NCBI RefSeq assembly: GCF_039555335.1
Contig: NC_092631.1
Location: 7,266,481-7,330,480 of the forward strand
Source: Amphiura filiformis
Lineage: Eukaryota > Echinodermata > Ophiuroidea > Amphilepidida > Amphiuridae
Direction of reading: 5' to 3'
Length of the DNA stretch: 64,000 nucleotides
Below are positions 1 to 11,351 of this stretch, one piece after another (the first letter of the stretch is position 1; every line of letters starts with the position of its first letter). Both the position numbers and the translations under genes were made by a program. Below the pieces are notes generated by a model. It did no database searches. It saw only the letters and a list, made by a program, of their open reading frames with translations, and was not told the DNA's origin.

Positions 1-1115
1 CCTGAATTCAAATTGGTGTCAGCTACATGTAATACTATGGAAAATGTACCATATTAGATTGTCACTCATAGGGACTAACATAATGTACCTCTGGCATTTT
101 ACAGTGAAGGCCTGAATTCAAATTGGTGTCAGCTACATGTAATGCTATGGAAAATGCACCATATTATATTGTCACTCATAGGGACTAAAATAGTGTACCT
201 TTGGCATTTTACAGTGAAGGCCTGAATTCAAATTGGTGTCAGCTACATGTAATGCTATGGAAAATGCACCATATTAGATTGTCAGTCATAGGGACTAAAA
301 TAGTGTACCTCTGGCATTTTACAGTGAAGGCCTGAATTCAAATTTGTGTCAGCTACATGTAATGCTATGGAAAATGCACCATATTAGATTGTCACTCATA
401 GGGACTAAAACAGTGTACCTCTGGCATTTTACAGTGAAGGCCTGAATTCAAATTGGTGTCAGCTACATGTAATGCTATGGAAAATGTACCATATTAGATT
501 GTCACTCATAGGGACTAAAATAGTGTACCTCTGGCATTTTACAGTGAAGGCCTGAATTCAAATTGGTGTCAGCTACATGTAATGCTATGGAAAATGCACC
601 ATATTAGATTGTCACTCATAGGGACTAAAATAGTGCACTTCTGGCATTTTACAGTGAAGGCCTGAATTCAAATTGGTGTCAGCTACATGTAATGATATGG
701 AAAATGCACCATATTAGATTGTCAGTCATAGGGACTAAAATAGTGTACCTCTGGCATTTTACAGTGAAGGCCTGAATTCAAATTGGTGTCAGCTACATGT
801 AATGCTATGGAAAATGCACCATATTAGATTGTCACTCATAGGGACTAAAATAGTGTACCTCTGGCATTTTACAGTGAAGACCAGAATTCAAATTGGTGTC
901 AGCTACATGTAATGCTATGGAAAATGCACCATATTAGATTGTCACTCATAGGGACTAAAATAGTGTACCTCTGGCATTATACAGTGAAGGCCTGAATTCA
1001 AATTTGTGTCAGCTACATGTAATGCTATGGAAAATGTACCATATTAGATTGTCACTCATAGGGACTAAAATAGTATACCTCTGGCATTTTACGGTGAAGG
1101 CCTGAATTCAAGTTG
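1..1115. repeat. 110-bp tandem repeat (satellite), about 10 copies
   Basis: Units beginning cctgaattcaaatt recur at 1, 111, 221, 331, 441, 551, 661, 771, 881 and 991, with a partial copy at 1101. Copies differ by only a few bases each, so the array is young or homogenised. It runs off the left edge of the window, so its full length is unknown. No open frame is conserved. It ends about 165 bp before the DIRS element. Confidence 0.97.
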
Positions 1116-1279
1116 GTTTCTTAAAGCAGCATTGTAACATTGACTGAGGAGGACACCCTCATGTTTTTTCAAAATTATGGTTTTTACTTGATTGGAATGT
1201 ACATACATTATATTACAGAACTAACATACTTTGCAAAAATCATGCTGGATTGTGACAAAATTCAATATTTGAAATAAAA

Positions 1280-1488
1280 TAGTCCAAAACAGAAATGTTT
1301 TGTAGACTCATAACCGGAGCGATCTTACCTTTCCGATGTTGATTAAGATACTTCTTGCATCGATCCGAGATGCGGAAAAAACAATAGTCATTTTGTCCCA
1401 CATAAATGAATAAATAACAAAAAACCCGATCCCCGGTGGACTCACCCAAATTGGTGACGCCACACCAGATGATCTTCCTTATCCGACT
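1280..1488. repeat. DIRS left inverted terminal repeat
   Basis: The reverse complement matches 8087-8280 almost base for base, including the stretches around tgatcttcc/ggacgatca, gggacaaaatgact and gcatcgatcc. In coding orientation this is the 3' terminal repeat. The last bases (tagtccaaaacag) are absent from the right repeat but appear complemented in the internal complementary region. Confidence 0.92.
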
Positions 1489-1534
1489 TGGGATCCCCTA
1501 CCGAACTTGTAGGGGTGGCGGGAGTCCGGGAATA

Positions 1535-1655
1535 ATCAACATCGGAAAGGTAAGATCGCTCCGGTTATGAGTCTACATAACATTTCTGTTTTGGACTAGA
1601 CTCAGTACACCGGACGATCTTACCGTTTCCGATGTTGCTTAAGATACTTCTTGCA
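1535..1655. other. DIRS internal complementary region (circle-junction template)
   Basis: The first half is the reverse complement of the left terminus (caacatcgg to ttttggacta). It is followed without a gap by the reverse complement of the right terminus (gactcagtacaccgg to ccgatgttg). In DIRS elements this region is thought to template the joining of the two ends into a circular intermediate; that function is family knowledge, the complementarity is seen directly. Confidence 0.88.
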
Positions 1656-1925
1656 TCAACATCTGAAAGATCGATCTAGCAAGTAACCGACGGATGGAGG
1701 TACAAGATTGGTCAGCATCTGATCAGGGATCGGGAGCGGTAACGATGGTTTTCGCGAGGTCAGAAAATATTTTCCCCCAACGGCCGGGAAAACAAAAAAG
1801 ACCACGCGATCACAGACATAAACCTCCTTACTTATTAAGTTCGGTGGTTAAGAATAGAAACACTGGTTCTTACCATGCTGAGTATTCTGTATAGTCTGAA
1901 AACCTGGTACCCGTACACCACCGTA

Positions 1926-3066
1926 TTATGATCGCCCGAACAATGTCCTGGTAAACCTCCCGCCCCGCCTCTGATTACTCACGTAAACGGAAGTATATCG
2001 TAGAGAATGGCGAAGGTGGCTTCCGGGACACCGCCTGCTAGATCTCCTCAAGGGACAACCGAATGGTATACTCAAGATGATGAGATTGCTGCGTGTCGAG
2101 TGGGCCGTGGGACGCTTGAAACCTTCGCGATCGCCGGACTCCACCAATACCTGGACCAGCCATTGCGACAGCGGCTGGACCGAAAGGCTCTGTAAGGGTG
2201 ATGAAATGCGGTCGTGAGTCCCTCGCAAGGCTTGTGTTCGTAAGAAATAGTGCTGCAGCGCCCTATCGGACACCCCAGCCTATCTTCGGCTTCAGACGAA
2301 CCTTGCCCAACCCTGGGGATGGAGAGGGGCGAATGTCGGTATGCACCGCGCCCGTTCAGAGTCACGAGAACAGAGCGCCCGAAACAGTGTCGCTCCAGTG
2401 TTTGTGAACACGGAAGCAAACTTCGAGACCGCGTGCAACTCAGCACCGCCGTCCCAAAGCCAACGCCAAACCGGAAAGCCATCTTGAGAGTTACGTTTAC
2501 GTATTTAAGCGTCCCTTTTTACGGAGGCTCAAAAGGGTGACCCTTAAAGTAATCTAAGACTGTGTTGGGATCCCTTAGGAGGATCACTTTCCTTTTCGGC
2601 GGACACTCGTTGAACATACCATCGAGGCGTAGACTGAGGTAACCATCGGCTATGATAGTCGACCCGTCTCGAAACCTCGGTGAATGGAGAGGATAGCTGA
2701 CTTATAGCTGGCCCCAGTGGCCCGCTGAAGTCTTGCTTGGAACTTTTCTGTCAGAAACTCCGGAACTAGCAGCACAGAGGCTCTAGCGGGAGAGCTATTT
2801 ATCTCATCGCACCAAGCGTAGTATGGAGCCAGACGCTGGCTATACGTATGGAGGGTAGACTTCCGGCTAGGCCGGGCGGTGAGAAAAAGAGCGTGGGATG
2901 AAAAGTATCCCGCCGCTGCGTGTCCCCTGGGAAGGGCCGTGCAGCTAACTGCAGGTGCTCTAGTGATAGACTGGGTACCTCCCCTCTCCTCGGGGAGTGC
3001 CCGCGGCCTTGCCGCTAGCAGAATGACAATGCAGTCTTCCCACCCGATCTTGGCCACCACCCTCAT
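1926..3066 (-). pseudogene. DIRS tyrosine recombinase, frameshifted
   Basis: The frame at 3066-2650 resembles the helical N-terminal domain of DIRS/Ngaro recombinases (YsqRLapYyaWC-like stretch, then YKSAILSIHRGF). Further on the minus strand, near 2112-2090, AHSTRS matches the catalytic H-x-x-R box, and the remainder to 1926 looks like the shifted C-terminal part. At least one frameshift near 2650 and another after the HSTR box prevent a full product. The enzyme would integrate the circular DNA copy without a target duplication. It lies directly after RNase H, as expected for the family. Confidence 0.85.
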
Positions 3067-3097
3067 GAGTAGTGAGATCGGAGGAATGCATAAGCTG

Positions 3098-3490
3098 TCA
3101 TCCTCCCCAGTCTATGGACAGAGTGTCCACGGTGAATGCTTGGGGGTCCGCGACCCTTGAGCAGTACACCGGCAGTGGATGATTGCGATGAGATGCGAAC
3201 AGATCTATCGAGGGGTGGTACATCCCCTTGAAGATCGTCTGAGCGACCTGCGGAGCAAGGGACCATTCTGTTGGTCCCGACACCCTTCCTCGTGACCGAT
3301 CGTGCGCGAGGATGCTGGTGACGCCCGCGATGTGTATCGCTCTCATCGTAATCTGCCTGAACTTGCACCACCCTATCAGGTGCCGTGCATGCAGGCACAA
3401 TCGTGGTGGCCTGGAGTCCCCTTGTCTGTTGAGGTAGGCTACCACGGTTGTGTTGTCCGTCTGGACAACGATATGTGATCCCATGATCAC
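3098..3490 (-). pseudogene. DIRS/Ngaro-type RNase H domain
   Basis: The 130-residue frame contains QTDNTTVVAYLNRQG, HIAGV followed by a degenerate LAHDRSR (family: N-x-x-AD-x-LSR), the EWSL turn and the IDLFASHRN block typical of DIRS and Ngaro RNase H. It would degrade the RNA strand of the hybrid during reverse transcription. It lies between reverse transcriptase (higher coordinates) and recombinase. Part of the domain also reads in an overlapping frame to 3539, so the joint to the reverse transcriptase is shifted. Confidence 0.9.
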
Positions 3491-3605
3491 CTCCTCGTAA
3501 GCGAGGGAGGTTGATGTGAAACTCTGTCTCTATGGCCACCGTAGGCCCGAGACGGAGTCTCCGTGGATGTGGACCCCCAGCCCCGTTTTGACGCTATGGT
3601 CGTCA

Positions 3606-4731
3606 CTACGTGACATACCGGGGGTGCAGGAAAACCTGACACCCTGGGTCAAATTGGGCTGATGGGTCCACCACCAGAGTTCCTCTCGCGCGATCTCCGA
3701 CAACGGAACCGCGAGGGATATTGGGTGACGACTGGGCCTGCAAGCAGGCTAGAAGGTGCAGTTGGGTAAGCCTAACGTAGAAAGCGGCAGTACGGCGAGG
3801 TCTACCATACTGGCCATTAGGCCTACCACCTTCATCCATGCCACAGCGGGTATTGCCCGAGACTCGGCCAAGAGTCGGGCACACCGCACCATGTTCATCA
3901 CCCGCTCGGGTGAGGGCACCACGATCCCCTCCGTGAGGGTGATCTGGGCCCATACAAATAGTGGTGTCTGCGTCGGGACCATGCTGGACTTTTTGAGCTG
4001 ATCAAAAAATCCAAGGTCCCGCACCCTACGGACTATCAACCCCACGAGACCCTTAGTCTCCAGTAGAGTGCGTCCGTATATGAGCCAAACGTCCAGGTAG
4101 CAACCGATGTTGACACCCCTGTGCTTCAGGTACGCTGCCACCGCTCTGACCACGAGTGTAAACACCCTGGGAGAGGTGGACAGGCCGGGTGGCCGGAATC
4201 AAAACTGGTAATTTTGATCCTGTACCTAGAAGCGCAGATACCTCCGGTCTTGAGAGGCGATTGGCATATGCAGATAGGCGTCCGAGAGATCCAGTGATGC
4301 TGTTCCCATACCCCTGATGGGGCAGGCTAGCACCGAGGCGAGAGTCTCCAACCTGAACCTCTTGGGCCTGAAGAACTAGTTCAACAGCCTACGGTTCCGG
4401 ATGGGACTCCCGTCAACGGTCTTCCTTGGAGTCAATAGCTCCAAGATCACCCGTAGAACGGGGGGGTAGACCGGGACAATCGCCCGCTTCGTGAGAAGCT
4501 GTGTGATCCCTGTCAGTAGTGCCCGACGCTGGGGGCCGTCTGACGGCACTACTGTGGACCTCTGACATGTGCAGACGAATGTGGGGAGACTGGGCTGCCA
4601 GTCTGTAACCCCCACTCACCACTGACCATACCCAGGCGCCCAAAGAGATGGTTTCCCACCTCTGGGCGAAAGCCATAAGCGGTCGTCCACTGGGAGAACC
4701 CCCTGTGGACAAATCCAGTGCCTGTCGGCAT
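3606..4731 (-). pseudogene. DIRS reverse transcriptase, frameshifted, catalytic box changed
   Basis: From 4731 down, the minus strand shows the DIRS pattern LMAFAQRW, a VVSGGYRL stretch, the LLTKRAIVPV region, and then the palm. The palm box reads YLDVWLI where the family has YLDDWL, so the second catalytic aspartate is replaced by valine. The pieces lie in different frames (about 4731-4413, 4615-4376, 4165-3749, 3953-3606), so no full polymerase can be made. Confidence 0.85.
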
Positions 4732-4767
4732 GGACCGTCGACCGCCGAGCCCCCAGGAATGCTCCGC

Positions 4768-5660
4768 CTAGCCTCCCTTGGAAGAGCGCTTGCCAGCTGT
4801 TCCTGTGCTACCCTTGCGCCTCCCAGAAATGGGCGCTGCAGAGGTAGTGGGCTCGGGTACTGTTGGTGGTGCACGGCCTGCTGGAGTCGGAGTATTCGAA
4901 GCCGCATTCTCGCTAGAAGACCTGGTCTCCCTGCGCTTGTGCTTCGACTTGCTGCTCCTACCCATGGTAAGGGCAATGTCCGACTCCTTCAGAGTGCTCC
5001 CGTTGGTAGCTTCTTTGCACGGTCCTACACCGTATCGCAAAAGCATCCAACGAGAAAAGGACCTTGCCTTTCCATCGCGTTGAGCGATTGGAGTGGCAGG
5101 CCCCCCCGGGCGCTGAGTGGACACCCTATGGGCTAGGCCCATGGAGCTCTCGTTGAGGCTAGCTGTTAGCACCGCTAATAGGCTCACCTCGCGGAAGAGC
5201 TCAGATGTTGCCTGAGCGTGATACGCTTGACGACATCTGGGTCCCTCTCGGATCCCCTCAGGTAGGTCCCGTGGTCCTCCCGCGTTACACGCAGAGGAAG
5301 CGTGCAAGCACGCGGCGTCATAGCTCTACTGAGCTCGACAGCCCCACGATATCTACCCTGAGGTTTGCCGGGAATGAGAGTGCAGGCGTCCCCTGTGAGG
5401 AAGCAGCAGCTGAGCATCCTACTGAAAGGATCCCCTGGTCCTCCTCAACGGACTCCCCCTAAGGGGGGTGTCTGGAGGAAGATCAGTGCTGGTGCTCCCC
5501 TCGTGGGGCAGCGGGGGAAGGAGATTGTAGTGTTGTCGTTAGACTCACTACCGGACTCAGCTTCCGACTCCTTTCCCTCGCCCACAGTATCCGTATCATG
5601 CTCCGATGATGACGGTAACTGGGGACGGGCATCTGAAAGCGGGTAAGAAGGCATAGCCAC
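4768..5660 (-). pseudogene. DIRS Gag-like / N-terminal ORF remnant
   Basis: Frames at 5307-4768 and about 5660-5184 are rich in Ser, Arg and Pro. They include a helical stretch (SELFREVSLLAVLTASL) and a basic Ser/Lys-rich patch (SSKSKHKRRE). They lie upstream of the reverse transcriptase on the coding strand, where DIRS elements keep their Gag-like ORF. There is no recognisable zinc knuckle. The assignment rests mainly on position. Confidence 0.5.
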
Positions 5661-6670
5661 CGTGTGGCTCGCCGACTACCTGCCAGCAGAAGAGGAGTAC
5701 TCCCGAAGACCCTGAGGTACCCGCCATGGCACCACTGGGTCCGCATGCTCTCGCAGCCGTCGCCCTAGCGCTAGCAGCACGGGCCTACCCTGATCAAGAT
5801 CTGGGTTAGCCCCACGCCGGCCGGCCTGGTCAACAGCTGATGGTACTGCGTGGCCATCACTAGGCGACACTTGCCACGTTGCTAGACCGTGGAAGAAAAC
5901 ACCCTGCGGCGGGTACCACGGGGCAGATGACCCTGAAAGGATCCGCCACCAGGGTAACCCCATGGTACTGCAGTACCAGCACCCCCCCTGTTGTCACACA
6001 GACTGTGGCGACTAGGGCGGGTGCTGCGGTACCGGTGCCGTACCAGCGTGGGTACCCGTAAGGGTTCCCGGCTGTGGACCGCTGTACCCTCGCCACACTG
6101 CGTTCCCTACTGGGGGATCAAGCTGTGTGCTGGCGTGGTACCGGTTCGGTACCAGCGTGGGTACCCGTGAGGGTTCCCGGCTGTGTACCGCTGTACCCTT
6201 GCCTCACTGCGTTCCCCGCAAAGGGATCAAGCTGTGAGCCTGGGTACCCCGTGTTACCGGTTGTTCCTTGGCTAGAGGAAACCTGCCGTGCTAACACCGG
6301 CAGCCTGTCGTGTATACCCGCGGCCAATAACCTCGTCACGCCTATTCAGTGAATAGGGTGCACTGATCTGTGAGGACAGACCTTGTTGATCAGAGGGTAA
6401 TTGAGCATAACGGGATAACAGGTCTATTGACAGCGTCAATTAACCATCCACGCAAGGCTGGTTCTCGAGAACAATGGAGGTCGGTGAAAAGGCTAGCTGT
6501 TCACACTACCCTCTCAATTCTTGACAGCAAATATCGGTGCGTGCATAGTGGATACTACTGAAGTATGGCCATGGCCTACCTCGGTTGTTACCACAGTATG
6601 CACTGGGTTCGCTGTCCCGTGAGAGACTGCTGACCCAACCCCTGAATAATCGCTAGCCAGTCCCGGAGGA
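5661..6670. other. DIRS leader region with GGTACC-rich 109-bp duplication
   Basis: No supported coding frame. Stretches from about 6042 and 6151 share an almost identical sequence (accagcgtgggtacccgt onwards), a duplication with a 109-bp period. GGTACC-like hexamers are unusually dense from 5700 to 6260. The composition is GC-rich like the rest of the DIRS element. Confidence 0.6.
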
Positions 6671-7138
6671 CAGCCACGGTTGTTTGATGGGATCATTTAT
6701 TAATTTTTAAAACAAAACATCATGTACAACCAAATTTTAGGCCTAAACAACTAAAGGTGATATCATGCTAATGTATTCAGATGCTTTTGAGCCATTCTCA
6801 ACTTTAATTTCCCCTCCTTTACAAAATTATTCACTTTTATAGTATATTTTAAAGCTTTTTCGGATATAAAATGTAGCTATTAATGACAAAATTGGTGGCG
6901 CTATTTAGTTACTGGAAATTACCCTTTCAAGCTTTTAATACAAATACTTCCTTTTATTGTATGATAAAATATGTTTATAAAATTTTCTCGTTGCTTGTTT
7001 CACCTATTCCAACTGTTATACTGACAGTATTAATCACCAAACCCTTTCAAATATGATTTCGAATAAATAGCGCCATCTATAGTTTGCATTTAGTTAATAA
7101 TGAAGCCCATTCTATATACATCAAACAACCGTGCAGCC
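6671..7138. mobile_element. AT-rich inverted-repeat element nested in the DIRS leader
   Basis: An abruptly AT-rich block is bounded by acggttgtttgatg (6676) and its inverse catcaaacaaccgt (7119-7132). The pentamer cagcc occurs just outside each end (6671-6675 and 7134-7138), a possible target duplication. No coding frame. The composition break and paired ends support a later insertion into the DIRS element. Confidence 0.65.
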
Positions 7139-7322
7139 AGCATCTACCCTGGGGCCCGGGGTATCACTCAGAGCTCCCGCTACGGGACGGCCCTGTGTGA
7201 ACACCCCAGTTGGTTCTGCACTGGCTAATACCACGGTGTTAACCATAGTTTCGCCTATGCTGAACCCTTGTACGCTCCCGCTCAACCCGTGCCCTTGTAG
7301 GCTCAGGGAATGAGAGGCGTAC

Positions 7323-7625
7323 TGCGTGCTATGGATCAACCCAGGCAAGCCCAGGGTTCCATTGGCACACTGCGTGCTATGGATCAACCCAGGCAAGCCC
7401 AGGGTTCCATTGGCACGCGCTATGCGTGCTATGGATCAACCCGAGCAAGCCCAGGGTTCCATTGGCACGCTGCGTGCTATGGATCAACCCAGGCAAGCCC
7501 GGGGTTCCATTGGCACACTGCGTGCTATGGATCAACCCAGGCAAGCCCAGGGTTCCATTGGCACGCTGCGTGCTATGGATCAACCCAGGCGAGCCCAGGG
7601 TTCCACTGGCACGCTGCGTGCTATG
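7323..7625. repeat. 48-bp tandem repeat, six to seven copies
   Basis: Units starting tgcgtgctatgg recur at 7323, 7371, 7423, 7471, 7519, 7567 and 7615; one unit carries 4 extra bases. Because 48 is a multiple of three, several frames on both strands stay open through the array, which produces misleading repetitive ORFs. I do not regard these as genes. The array lies in the leader of the DIRS element. Confidence 0.95.
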
Positions 7626-8086
7626 GAGCAACAGACGGGTGTCCTCCTGTTAAAAACCCGTGAGGATTTTCGCTAAAGGACTGGTATCCTCCTGCTACAA
7701 ACCCGCTAGGTTTTTCGCCGGTGGTTACCGCTCTGCTGCCTGCTACTTGCTACGACGTAGAGTCAGTGCTTTCGCTGGCTGCTGAGCCTTTGGACGCGCT
7801 TAGCAGTCCCCAAAGGAACCGCCTGCTTGTCCGGGGACCGGAGCCCCCTTAAGCAGACCTGCCATGACCCATAGGGGCTGTCACAGCAGAATCTACCGAA
7901 TCGACCTTACCAGTGCCCTTGTCACTTTTTCGCCAGAAAATGTCGTCAAAACTATCCTCAGCCGAACAAAACCGGTTTGGTTTTACCTAAGGTGTGAAAC
8001 TACAACCGTTTATCTCGCCTTGGTCGAGAAAATGATACTCAGTGCTATGAACAATCGATAGGCACGTCTGTGTCAGTCGGAGACCA

Positions 8087-8280
8087 AGTTGGATAAGGGA
8101 CGATCATCTGGTGTGACGTCACCAATTTGGGTGAGTCCACCAGGGGATCGGGTTTTTTGTTGTTATTTATTCATTTATGTGGGACAAAATGACTATTGGT
8201 TTTTTCCGCATCTCGGGATCGATGCAAGAAGTATCTTAATCAACATCGGAAACGGTAAGATCGTCCGGTGTACTGAGTCT
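8087..8280. repeat. DIRS right inverted terminal repeat
   Basis: Inverse of 1280-1488 with small indels. In coding orientation it is the 5' terminal repeat. The terminal bases tccggtgtactgagtc are found complemented in the internal complementary region, placing the end at about 8280. Confidence 0.92.
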
Positions 8281-8330
8281 GATGTATCCCGTTGTTTAAT
8301 TCATGCGATCGAAATATTAGTTGAATGATA

Positions 8331-9227
8331 TGCAAGGTTGAAAACACATACATGGCGTCCGTGATGGACATAACCAAAGTCATAGCACATCAACAGGACC
8401 AGCCTTGCTGCATGACTGATGGAGTGATACATGCATTGGCGACATCAGCACTAGAATGCGAGGTTGAAAACACTGTACATACATGGTGTCTGTGATGGAC
8501 ATAACCAAAGTCATAACACATCAACAGGACCGGCTTTGCTGCATGACTGATGGAGTGATACATGCATTGGCGACATCAGCACTAGAATGCGAGGTTGAAA
8601 ACACTGTGCATACATGGTGTCTGTGATGGACATAACCAAAGTCATAACACATCAACAGGACCGACCTTGCTGCACGACCGATGGAGTGATACATGCATTG
8701 GCGACATCAGCACTAGAATGCGAGGTTGAAAACACTGTGCATACATGGTGTCTGTGATGGACATAACCAAAGTCATAACACATCAACAGGACCGACCTTG
8801 CTGCATGACCGATGGAGTGATACATGCATTGGCGACATCAGCGCTAGAATGCGAGGTTGAAAACACTGTGCATACATGGTGTCTGTGATGGACATAACCA
8901 AAGTCATAGCACATCAACAGGACTGACCTTGCTGCACGACCGATGGAGTGATACATGCATTGGCGACATCCGCACTAGAATGCGAGGTTGAAAACACTGT
9001 GCATACATGGTGTCTGTGATGGACATAACCAAAGTCATAGCACATCAACAGGACTGACCTTGCTGCATGACCGATGGAGTGATACATGCATTGGCAACAT
9101 CAGCGCTAGAATGTGAGGTTGAAAACACTGTACATACATGGTGTCTGTGATGGACATAACCAAAGTCATAGCACATCAACAGGACCGACCTTGCTGCACG
9201 ACCGATGGAGTGATACATGCATTGGCG
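8331..9227. repeat. 131-bp tandem repeat, about 7 copies
   Basis: The phrase gaggttgaaaacactgt recurs every 131 bp (8460, 8591, 8722 and on to about 9115), with shared catcaacaggaccgacc and gatacatgcattggcg blocks. The first copy lacks a few bases. It is unrelated in sequence to the 110-bp array on the other side of the DIRS element. No coding frame is conserved. Confidence 0.96.
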
Positions 9228-9759
9228 TCAGAATTAAATTGTGATTTTCTTTGCTTGTTGTTCGGCTCAAAATTAAAATGTGACATATCTGACAGTAAAA
9301 ACTAACATTTTGTGGAAAAGAAATGCAAAATCTACTGTGTAAATATATTATGACTTTAATTACCATCTTTTAATAGACTGTACACTCATGCTTTAAAAAG
9401 CATGTGTGTACAGTGCTATTAAAAAGTGTTGAATGTAGAGTTGTAGGTTAAACATGCAGCAATTAACAGGCATGTCAGTCAGTGCTTGCAAATGGCATCC
9501 GATGCAGAGCTGCCAACCTTTTAAAACACTTCTCAGTATTCTCAAGACATAAAATGTTTTATACCGTAGATCAATAATTTCACACTTTCACAAACAAAAT
9601 TATCCTTTAGCATTTTCTGTACTTATGAAGAGTGCACACCAGTAAATACAAGTCTCCTGGGAGGTAAAAATCATCAGTGTTTCAAACTAGGAAAAGTGCA
9701 AAATGACTTAATGTAATACATTAGAAAAGGTTTAAAAACCAACTATTAGGCCCTGATTC
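9228..9759. other. No gene seen; contains a 57-nt near-perfect palindrome
   Basis: AT-rich sequence. At 9368-9424 two arms of about 25 bases (ttttaatagactgtacac and its inverse) meet at ctttaaaaag and would form a stable hairpin or cruciform. Otherwise nothing recognisable. Confidence 0.6.
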
Positions 9760-11135
9760 ACCAGCTGTTGAAGATCTTGCTATCATCACTAAGCCCCCAA
9801 CTCTTGAAGAAGCAGTTGAAGTAATAGCAGCCATGAAGACCAAACAAGGCAGCAGCATTGGACTGTACTATAACTGCTGAAGCACTTCAGGGAGGAGGGG
9901 ATAGCATGATTGATATGATCCTCGAATTCTGTATGGAAGTATTCTCAACGCTGACACCGCCACGTCATTGGGTCACAAATGTAATCATTCCTCTACCAAA
10001 GAAAGGCAACCTCTCTCTCATGACAAACTACCATGGTATTTCGCTTATGTCCATTGCCACAAAAGTGTACAACAAGATCCTTTTGAACAGGATCGGACCG
10101 CACATTGATCCTTTACTGAGAAGCAACCAGGCTGGCTTTAGATCAGGTCGCAGCTGTGCTAGCAAATACATATTTTGAGGAGGATCATGGAAGGCTTCAA
10201 GGAGTACCAACTACAATTGACAGTCACTTTTGTGGACTTCAAAGGACTCCAATAGTGCCGTTATGATACATTGAAGTATCTCAGAGCCTTTCCAAGTAAC
10301 AACTGGAGTGCTTCAGGGTGATGTGTTGGAACCATTCCTGTTCATTATCCTGGTAGACTAGCTTCTGAAGAAATCAACTTCTGGAATTGTTACCTTCCCA
10401 CGTCGGGCAAGCAGGTATCCTGCTAGGATGCTGAATGACCTGGATTTTTCTGATGATATTGCCCTGTTGGAATCTTCCATAGCCCAGACCCAGTTGCAGC
10501 TTACTAGGACTGCAACTGCAGCAGCAGATCTAGGCCTTGTCATCAGCGCACCCAAGACAGAATATATGACTGCAAACTGTAACGCCAAACCAGCACTTGA
10601 AGTCTATGGTAGTACCATCAACCATGTCACAGACTTCAAGAACTTGGGTTCCAAGATGGGCTCTAGTGCTGGAGATCTAAAAAGAAGAAATGCACTAGCC
10701 TGGGCAGCTTTCTGAAAACTGGAACGCCTTTGGCGAAGCCCATCCCTGCCAATTGAAACAAAAATCAAGCTGTTTGAGACAACCTGTGTTACTGTCTTTC
10801 TGTATGGGTGCGAGTCATGGATAATCACAAAGGACATGGAAAACAAGATCAATGCCTTTGCAATATCTTGTTGTTAAACATCAAGCGTGTGGATTGGATT
10901 CCAAATGAAACCATCTACAATCGGACCAACCACTCCACTGGTTGTCAGAGTCAAGATTCATCAACTCAAATTTCTCGGCCATATACTGCATCTTGAAGAC
11001 AACGAGTCTGTGGAAGAATATGCCCTTTATATTCCACCATGCTGCAGCCAAACAAAATTGTTTCGCTTGCCCAAGATCGCAATAATTGGAGAAAGCTTGT
11101 AGTCGCCTGCTCCGCAGCCGACTGATGATGATGAG
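9760..11135 (+). pseudogene. RTE-type LINE reverse transcriptase remnant with ATG-repeat tail
   Basis: Reverse transcriptase pieces occur in order but in changing frames. Around 9940-10150 there are VIIPLPKKGN, a degraded NYrGISLMS block (NYHGISLMS) and QAGFRSGRSC. The fingers/palm stretch TVTFVDFK follows at about 10220. The palm box is degraded to FSDDIALLE (about 10448), then KTEYMT and a FKnLGS thumb box near 10640. A C-terminal piece follows at 10740-11060. It ends in tgatgatgatgag, like the short trinucleotide tails of RTE elements. Stops and frameshifts show it is dead. A second copy of the tail lies at about 32040 on the other strand. Confidence 0.85.
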
Positions 11136-11351
11136 GCCCTGATTCATATTTAGTCCTGATTTAGGCAGGCTGGGCCAGATCCAAAAATGGTCATCACTCA
11201 ACCTAAAATTTAGAAATTGTTACAGAAGTGAATTTCTCCTCTGGTTTAATAGACCACTTACCAACGATTAAAAAAAAAAAAAAAAAAAGTAAAATTTGCC
11301 CGTCAATTTTGGAATACAAGCAATAAAATACACACGTAAGCGCCCTCTCGG

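Larger units (their letters stand above)
1280..8280 (-). mobile_element. DIRS-type tyrosine-recombinase retroelement, decayed, about 7.0 kb
   Basis: The ends are inverted repeats (1280-1488 against 8087-8280). Near the left end, 1535-1655 holds an internal complementary region made of the complement of the left terminus joined directly to the complement of the right terminus, which is diagnostic of DIRS elements and fixes both ends. On the minus strand the order is a Gag-like region, reverse transcriptase, RNase H and tyrosine recombinase, all broken by frameshifts. The element is clearly GC-richer than its surroundings. It sits between two unrelated satellite arrays. A long non-coding leader (5661-8080) carries its own tandem repeats and a nested AT-rich insertion. 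Confidence 0.93.

Noticed and set aside
1694..2540. Plus-strand ORFs of 60-96 codons
   Set aside because: Shadows opposite the GC-rich recombinase region of the DIRS element, whose coding signal is on the minus strand.
7310..7676. Overlapping repetitive ORFs on both strands (MDQPRQAQGS-like)
   Set aside because: They exist only because the DIRS leader contains a 48-bp tandem repeat, a multiple of three; all frames are equally open and none has a domain.
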